DNA of 18,896 nucleotides from CAYXDR01 sp046498185 (GTDB lineage: Bacteria > Desulfobacterota > DSM-4660 > Desulfatiglandales > Desulfatiglandaceae): positions 1 to 18,896 of the forward strand of contig JAWOBE010000205.1 of the NCBI GenBank assembly GCA_046498185.1. Reading direction: 5' to 3'. The position numbers and the translations under genes are program-made. The first letter of the stretch is position 1. Every line of letters starts with the position of its first letter. Below the pieces are notes generated by a model. That model was given only the letters and a program-made list of their open reading frames with translations. It had not been told where the DNA came from and ran no database searches. Below are positions 15,401-18,896 of the stretch, in pieces.

Positions 15401-15610
15401 CACCTGACTAATTTCGGCTGCGGCGCGGATTCATTTCTGGAGCATTTTTATAAATATTGCATGGGCGAAAAACCATATCTCATCCTGGAACTGGACGAGC
15501 ACAGCGGCGTTGCGGGTGTTATGACACGGCTTGAAGCATTCAAGAACGTCGTTTACAACAGTGCGGGTGTGGTTCCGGGAAAGGAACAGGAGCCTCGGTT
15601 TGCAAACTGA
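12467..15610 (+). CDS. Double-domain acyl-CoA dehydratase/reductase activase with DUF2229-type C-terminal region
   Basis: This 1047-residue protein belongs to the BadF/BadG/BcrA/BcrD/HgdC superfamily. In characterised members an ATPase dimer with one shared [4Fe-4S] cluster drives electrons at very low potential into a dehydratase or benzoyl-CoA reductase. Two ASKHA-fold ATPase domains lie in tandem. The first has Gly-Ile-Asp-Ala-Gly-Ser near residue 36, Cys166 in Cys-Ala-Ser-Gly-Thr-Gly-Ser-Phe and Cys221 in Cys-Thr-Val-Phe. The second has Ile-Asp-Ile-Gly-Ser-Thr-Thr-Thr near 370, Cys490 and Cys530 in the same contexts. A four-cysteine cluster motif follows (Cys650, 656, 660, 678). Then comes a DUF2229/COG3580-like domain from about 727 with Glu-Thr-Cys-Tyr-Pro-Val-Lys (Cys776) and Phe-Cys-Pro (Cys816). 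The TTG start has a ribosome binding site GGGGAGA six bases upstream; an in-frame ATG at 12515 would give 1031 residues. Its true substrate protein is unknown. Confidence 0.85.
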   Translation: MQGLQGDYKSNIRKTSMTAESNRYRGDERRFFVGIDAGSVSVNCIVVDRNGDIVYEAPYRRHKGKIVETAAALLRLAEQEVGGEKIGGVAFTGNNGKNLAGRLGCLYEFETITQVAGSVHLVPGVRSIISMGGQDTALFQVGYPDGNSAGGLHDWELEHFNTNGPCASGTGSFIDQQAERLATSLYSASTGASESDIDSILSEFIALGLKSESPAQVACRCTVFTKSDMIHLQNKGERLEDIISGLHIGNARNYISTIVCGRIPSEPVVFIGGLSLNALQVRAFKDYFPGLVVPPHATSAGALGAALFSAAHGAASKPVTSDMIESADAEGLAGIPTGRPLRLKLTSFTGAGVPGPVKSGAKGPFYLAIDIGSTTTKHVVMDERLRIVHKNYVHTKGKPIEVTQQLLQGIIEDLGPDIDIRGVATTGSGRSVVGDFLNADLIVDEITAHARGAVEIDPDIDTIFEIGGQDSKYISLVNGRPLDFDMNKVCAAGTGSFLHELANKYGINIVEEFERIALSSEHPVKLAERCTVFMESDLVSYLQRGANRVDLFAGLCYAVVHNYLNRVVGKRHIGKRVMFLGGPSLNKAVVAAFEQVLGRGLLVPAHREVMGAFGAALGVMEQMVEQGGKSLFRGLSRAVSDRMQFTEKICTADPNCHNRCKLKIYDFDGRKSIWGGECGRYELSRIRGVKKENYFEIYNQLWLKHMEGVFETLGEEPVTSVDGRPTVGMQRALYGYETSVLWAHFFDRLGFRLVLTPPTNPLISKIGIEAVTAETCYPVKVSLGHVKTLLGKTALLFLPSIISVEVANPGEIGFFCPMVQGNSYITRAALDIDMSSVLNPVIHLNQDTSRLAQELYEQMGKHIGAGKSRIESALNYAKARQAGFHDDLIKAGRRFFEELNAGTPGVIVTGRPYNLYDEKLNLRLGRSLSKLGLSAIPMDFVDCSGVDISDFPSMYWGLGARILRTAKMIGGASGLYGLHLTNFGCGADSFLEHFYKYCMGEKPYLILELDEHSGVAGVMTRLEAFKNVVYNSAGVVPGKEQEPRFAN

Positions 15611-17030
15611 AACCAGCAGAGTGAATTCCGATCATGATTTTTCGGCTGATTCATGCCTTCGAAGCAATGTGGTGGACTTCAGCTCTCTGAGCAAAAATGT
15701 CGGTCGCTTCGATTTCCGCCATAAAACCCTGTTGATACCCGAGATGAATAGAATCGGGTGCAATTTGCTCGCTGGAGTCTTTCGAAGTTTCGACATCGAC
15801 GCGGTGGTGATGCCTACCTACCAGGGGCTGGAGATGGGGATGATGTATACGTCCGGAAAAGAGTGCTATCCCTGCCAGGTAACGTTGGGCGATGTGCTGT
15901 TTTTTTTGGAAAATGAGCGAGAGCGTCTGGGGTCGAATTTCGACGCGGGCAAATATGTCTATTTCATGCCTGAGGCCGAAGGACCGTGCCGTTTCGGGAT
16001 GTACAACAAATTCCAGAAAATTATTCTGGATTCGATACCCGAATTTTCTTCGGTAAGGATAGGGGCGTTGAGCACCAAGGACGGCTATTCGCTCGAGGGA
16101 CTCGTGGATTCCTCGAGCATCGGGGTGTTAAGGCGGGCAGCCTATCTTTCGGTGATCGTGGCGGATGTAATGGACAGGCTTCTCTGGCGGGTAAGACCTT
16201 ATGAGCGGGAGGAGGGGGCGACGGACCGTCTCATCGCGAATGCCACGGAAACCATGGCAAATTCGTTCGAACGACATGGCGCCGGAGGAAAATTCTCTTC
16301 TATTCTCGACGATTTCGATGAAGTGCTGAGAAAAGGGGCTGCACTGGTGGATCCGGAGATCCCACGGAAACCGCGGATAGGGGTGGTTGGTGAAATATAT
16401 CTGAGGACTCATGTACTTTCCAATCAGGATACTATCCGCAACCTGGAAAGATTTGGAGCTGAAGCGGTGAACGCCTCGATCGCCGAATGGGTTAACTTCA
16501 CAACCTACGAGAGAATCCTCGAGCTCGAGAACAGGCTTGCGACCAGCCTTAAAACAAGAAAAACAGCCAAATTGTTAAGTGATGTCAAGGAATTGATGAA
16601 CTATAAAATCGAACTTTTTTACCAGCAGCGGGTGCAATCCGGGGTATACAAGCGCGCGCATAGAATAATAGACATCGCTGATGACCATCGAGTTGGCAAT
16701 CTGGATCGAATCGTTAAAAAGCATGATCTTTATGATTTCCGAATAGGAACCGAGGCGAGCTTGAGCATAGCGGCTGCAATGTCCTATGTAGACGAAGGGT
16801 ACAACGGGGTGGTGAATATCTATCCCTTTACATGCATGCCGGGGGCTATCACCTCATCGATAGTTAAACCGCTTATGCAGCGGCTCGGGGTTCCGTACCT
16901 GGACGCCCCTTACGATTCGAGCTTCCAACCCGGCCGCGATGGAGCCTTACGAACGTTCATGTTCCAGGCCCAGCGGCATTTTAACAGATCCCGGAAAGCC
17001 GAGGACCGGCGGATCGACTCAGATGCGTGA
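15600..17030 (+). CDS. COG3581/HgdB-like cysteine-rich partner of the activase
   Basis: This 476-residue protein resembles the C-terminal part of long acyl-CoA dehydratase activase-related proteins (COG3581), a group distantly like the HgdB-type cluster-binding subunits. Its exact reaction is not established. Cysteines stand in conserved settings: Cys54 (Ile-Gly-Cys-Asn), Cys89 and Cys92 (Glu-Cys-Tyr-Pro-Cys), Cys130 (Gly-Pro-Cys-Arg-Phe-Gly) and Cys412 (Phe-Thr-Cys-Met-Pro-Gly). They are candidates to hold an iron-sulfur cluster. No signal peptide or membrane helix is seen. I chose the TTG at 15600, which overlaps the stop of the upstream gene by 11 bases, because CAGGAG (15587-15592) lies seven bases before it. 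The frame is open further upstream, but without a start signal. A GTG at 15621 has no clear ribosome binding site. The overlap implies coupled translation and equal amounts of the two proteins. Confidence 0.8.
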   Translation: MQTETSRVNSDHDFSADSCLRSNVVDFSSLSKNVGRFDFRHKTLLIPEMNRIGCNLLAGVFRSFDIDAVVMPTYQGLEMGMMYTSGKECYPCQVTLGDVLFFLENERERLGSNFDAGKYVYFMPEAEGPCRFGMYNKFQKIILDSIPEFSSVRIGALSTKDGYSLEGLVDSSSIGVLRRAAYLSVIVADVMDRLLWRVRPYEREEGATDRLIANATETMANSFERHGAGGKFSSILDDFDEVLRKGAALVDPEIPRKPRIGVVGEIYLRTHVLSNQDTIRNLERFGAEAVNASIAEWVNFTTYERILELENRLATSLKTRKTAKLLSDVKELMNYKIELFYQQRVQSGVYKRAHRIIDIADDHRVGNLDRIVKKHDLYDFRIGTEASLSIAAAMSYVDEGYNGVVNIYPFTCMPGAITSSIVKPLMQRLGVPYLDAPYDSSFQPGRDGALRTFMFQAQRHFNRSRKAEDRRIDSDA

Positions 17031-17084
17031 AAGTCTACTGTTTTATTCCGGGGGATCTATTTTGCGAAGAATGCGAGAATTATT

Positions 17085-18611
17085 ATGGCTATAAAGATGC
17101 TTATCAATGCTATGGAAATGGAAGAATACCGGGTGGCTATAATCGGAGACGGGACTTTGCACGGGTTTTACATCGAAACCACCGCCGCCGAACAGATCAC
17201 CGGAAATATATACAAGGGAGTCATCGAAAGGATCGAACCCAGCCTGCAGGCGTGTTTTGTAAATTACGGGGCGGAGAAAAGCGGGTTTCTGTCAATTTCC
17301 GACGTTCATCCTGAATATTACCTCGAAGGTTTCACTGTCAAAGAGGATCAGGGGCCTCCTCCGATAAACAAGGTTTTGAAAAAGGGCCAGGAAATTCTTG
17401 TCCAGGTCACCAAGGAGATGCCGGGTTCAAAAGGAGCGCAATTGACCACGTACCTATCTCTTGCGAGCCGTTACGTGGTGCTCACCCCGGGTCGTCCGGG
17501 AGGCGGCATATCCAAAAAGATCGAAGATGAAGGGGAACGGTCCCGGCTGAAGGAGATAATGTCGCAGTTCACACTGCCGGAAGGGGTCGGCTACATTGTA
17601 AGGACCGCTGCTGCAAAACAGAACAAACGGGAATTGTCACGCGATCTGAACCGACTGCTGCGCATTTGGAAGGGAATTAAGAAAAATGTCAAAAAGGACC
17701 CGACGTTTTCCCTCGTGCACAAGGAGCAGGATTTGTGTCTGCGGACTCTCAGGGACTACCTTACCCGTGAGATAAAAGAGATTCTCATCGACGATAAAGA
17801 AACTTTCACGAAAATCAAGGAGCACATCAAGGTCATTTCTCCATGGCACCAACGGAGGGTGAAACTATATAAGGATAAGCGCCCGATTTTCGATCATTAC
17901 GGGATAGAGGAACAGATAGAGACCATTTACTGTAACCGCGTCGAGTTGAAATCAGGCGGGTCCATAGTGATCGATCCGACCGAGGCCCTGATAGCGATTG
18001 ATGTTAATTCAGGGCGGGGGAGGAGTGGCAAGGATATTGAAGCCACCGCCTTCAACACCAACAAGGAAGCGGCGGTTGAAATCGCCAGGCAGTTGCGGTT
18101 GAGAGACTTTGGAGGTCTGGTGGTTATCGATTTCATTGATATGAAGGAACGCTCACACAATCGAGAAATCGAGAAACTGCTCCGTGAGTCGACAAAGGAG
18201 GACCGCGCCAAGATCGATATGTCCGGGATATCCAAGTTCGGGCTCCTTGAGCTTTCCAGACAGCGGCTGAGACCATCAATCGAGTCGATAAGCTACCAGG
18301 TATGCCCGAATTGCCAGGGCCGCGGCTTGGTGCCTTCGGTCGAGTCTGCTTCCCTCTCGCTGTTGAGGCGGATTTCGGGAGGCGCCTCCCGGGCCGGTGT
18401 GGTGCGGCTCAATGGGTCGCTTCCGATGGGTGTTGCGACTTATCTGCAAAACAGGAAACGAAAGGAACTTGCACTTCTGGAATCGCGATACAACGTGGAG
18501 ATTTTGCTCCAGGCCGATCCTTCGCTTGCCCCCGGGGAGGGAAAAATCGAACTCGTTCATGATGATACTGCATCAAAGGACGTATCCGATTCATCAAAAT
18601 CCGTGAATTAA
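17085..18611 (+). CDS. rng: Ribonuclease G/E family endoribonuclease
   Basis: This single-strand-specific endonuclease, 508 residues, matures rRNA ends and degrades mRNA; E. coli RNase G has 489. The N terminus (Lys-Met-Leu-Ile-Asn-Ala with Arg-Val-Ala-Ile nearby) and an S1-type domain (about 36-120, with Gly-Asn-Ile-Tyr-Lys-Gly, Pro-Ser-Leu-Gln-Ala and His-Pro-Glu-Tyr-Tyr) match the family. The DNase-I-like catalytic domain keeps both metal-binding aspartates, Asp306 in Ile-Asp-Val-Asn-Ser-Gly-Arg and Asp349 in Val-Ile-Asp-Phe-Ile-Asp. They are 43 residues apart, as in E. coli RNase E (303 and 346). The Zn-link cysteines are Cys407 and Cys410 in Cys-Pro-Asn-Cys-Gln-Gly-Arg-Gly. There is no long RNase E-type scaffold tail, so it is the G form. 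It starts 54 bases after the activase partner gene with only a weak purine stretch upstream. Confidence 0.95.
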   Translation: MAIKMLINAMEMEEYRVAIIGDGTLHGFYIETTAAEQITGNIYKGVIERIEPSLQACFVNYGAEKSGFLSISDVHPEYYLEGFTVKEDQGPPPINKVLKKGQEILVQVTKEMPGSKGAQLTTYLSLASRYVVLTPGRPGGGISKKIEDEGERSRLKEIMSQFTLPEGVGYIVRTAAAKQNKRELSRDLNRLLRIWKGIKKNVKKDPTFSLVHKEQDLCLRTLRDYLTREIKEILIDDKETFTKIKEHIKVISPWHQRRVKLYKDKRPIFDHYGIEEQIETIYCNRVELKSGGSIVIDPTEALIAIDVNSGRGRSGKDIEATAFNTNKEAAVEIARQLRLRDFGGLVVIDFIDMKERSHNREIEKLLRESTKEDRAKIDMSGISKFGLLELSRQRLRPSIESISYQVCPNCQGRGLVPSVESASLSLLRRISGGASRAGVVRLNGSLPMGVATYLQNRKRKELALLESRYNVEILLQADPSLAPGEGKIELVHDDTASKDVSDSSKSVN

Positions 18612-18618
18612 AGCATTC

Positions 18619-18675
18619 GGGGATGTAGGGGAGGGTTTCAGGCTTCGTCAAAGCTACGCCCGACAGGTCATCCCC
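18619..18675 (+). repeat. REP-like imperfect hairpin after rng
   Basis: GGGGATG (18619-18625) pairs with CATCCCC (18669-18675). Inside are GGG/CCC pairs and a GCTT-x5-AAGC-type core (around 18643-18654). No T-run follows, so a plain Rho-independent terminator is unlikely. It may be a dispersed palindromic repeat that also acts as a 3' end stabiliser. Confidence 0.5.
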
Positions 18676-18682
18676 TCCCTTC

Positions 18683-18711
18683 TATCGGCGTCGGTATCGG
18701 CGTCGGTATCG
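18683..18711. repeat. 12-base tandem repeat, unit TATCGGCGTCGG
   Basis: Two perfect copies (18683-18694 and 18695-18706) are followed by a partial third (TATCG). The unit is itself two related 6-mers (TATCGG and CGTCGG). Confidence 0.9.
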
Positions 18712-18751
18712 TCTGTTTTAAAATAGTGTTTTTAAGTCCGAACACCTAACC

Positions 18752-18783
18752 GCTAATGGCTAATGGCTAATAGCTAATAGCTT
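18752..18783. repeat. 7-base tandem repeat, unit GCTAATR
   Basis: Four copies stand head to tail: GCTAATG, GCTAATG, GCTAATA, GCTAATA, then GCTT. A degenerate copy, CCTAACC, lies just before. The two variants occur as a block of two and a block of two. Confidence 0.9.
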
Positions 18784-18798
18784 GATCTTGCTTGTAGT

Positions 18799-18816
18799 TC
18801 GGGTTTCCCTACCCGA
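18799..18816. repeat. Short perfect hairpin TCGGGT/ACCCGA
   Basis: Six perfect pairs (18799-18804 with 18811-18816) close a six-base loop, TTCCCT. There is no T-run. It lies between two tandem-repeat tracts and is probably part of the same repeat cluster. Confidence 0.6.
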
Positions 18817-18896
18817 CATGTTATCGTTGTCAGCGAAGCGGTTGTCGTTGTCGTAATCGGCTTTTTGGAGTGTCGAAACGCAGTTTTGACCTGGCC

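Larger units (their letters stand above)
18612..18896. other. Gene-free end of the window, rich in short repeats
   Basis: No credible coding region is seen between the rng stop and the window edge. The stretch holds a large imperfect hairpin, a 12-base tandem repeat, a 7-base tandem repeat, a TCGGGT hairpin and a GTTGTC-like repeat tract (18842-18853), each listed separately where it is clear. No clean terminator with a T-run follows rng. Confidence 0.7.

Noticed and set aside
15531..15599. Longer N terminus for the second activase gene
   Set aside because: The frame is open but overlaps the conserved end of the upstream gene. The codons give unlikely protein sequence, and the good ribosome binding site points to 15600.
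18683..18783. CRISPR array
   Set aside because: The repeats are 12 and 7 bases long with no spacers; no cas genes are present.

Overview
The window reads as a chromosomal housekeeping and catabolic segment of an anaerobic bacterium of the old Deltaproteobacteria (Desulfobacterota), most like syntrophic or sulfate-reducing fermenters of aromatic compounds and dicarboxylic acids. Three things point there. The order is ATP synthase, then a ZapB-like gene, zapA, a structured RNA and rny. A glutaryl-CoA dehydrogenase lies beside a glutaconyl-CoA decarboxylase alpha subunit, as in Desulfococcus and Syntrophus. There is also a two-gene protein set of the 2-hydroxyacyl-CoA dehydratase/benzoyl-CoA reductase activator superfamily. 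The lineage is inferred from gene content and recalled family sequences, not from a search.

Layout. Positions 2-3646 (+) hold the end of the F1 ATP synthase operon: atpA 3' part, atpG, atpD, atpC, closed by a clear Rho-independent terminator (3689-3720). A good sigma70-type promoter (3719-3747) starts inside that terminator's T-run and serves a small coiled-coil ZapB-like gene and zapA. About 550 bases without a gene follow (4318-4870). Their middle (4460-4675) folds into a rod of nested helices and is best read as a 6S RNA (ssrS) candidate. Next is rny (RNase Y, 520 aa).

A minus-strand pair faces rny. A glutaryl-CoA dehydrogenase (8294-9457) carries the Val-Glu signature of the non-decarboxylating type. 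gcdA (6488-8266) is the carboxyltransferase subunit of the Na+-pumping glutaconyl-CoA decarboxylase. Together they would take glutaryl-CoA to glutaconyl-CoA and then to crotonyl-CoA plus CO2, saving the decarboxylation energy as a sodium gradient. The membrane and biotin-carrier subunits are not in the window.

On the plus strand again, polA (9715-12399) looks leaderless, with a TATAAT six bases before its ATG. It is followed by a 1047-residue protein with two activase ATPase domains plus a DUF2229-type region. A 476-residue COG3581-like partner overlaps the end of that gene, and rng (RNase G) comes next. The last 285 bases (18612-18896) have no gene. They hold hairpins and three short tandem-repeat tracts of different unit length.

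I see no insertion sequence, CRISPR array, tRNA or rRNA. The candidates for something less described are the refolding-prone structured RNA between zapA and rny, the paired cysteine-rich activase proteins, and the repeat cluster after rng.
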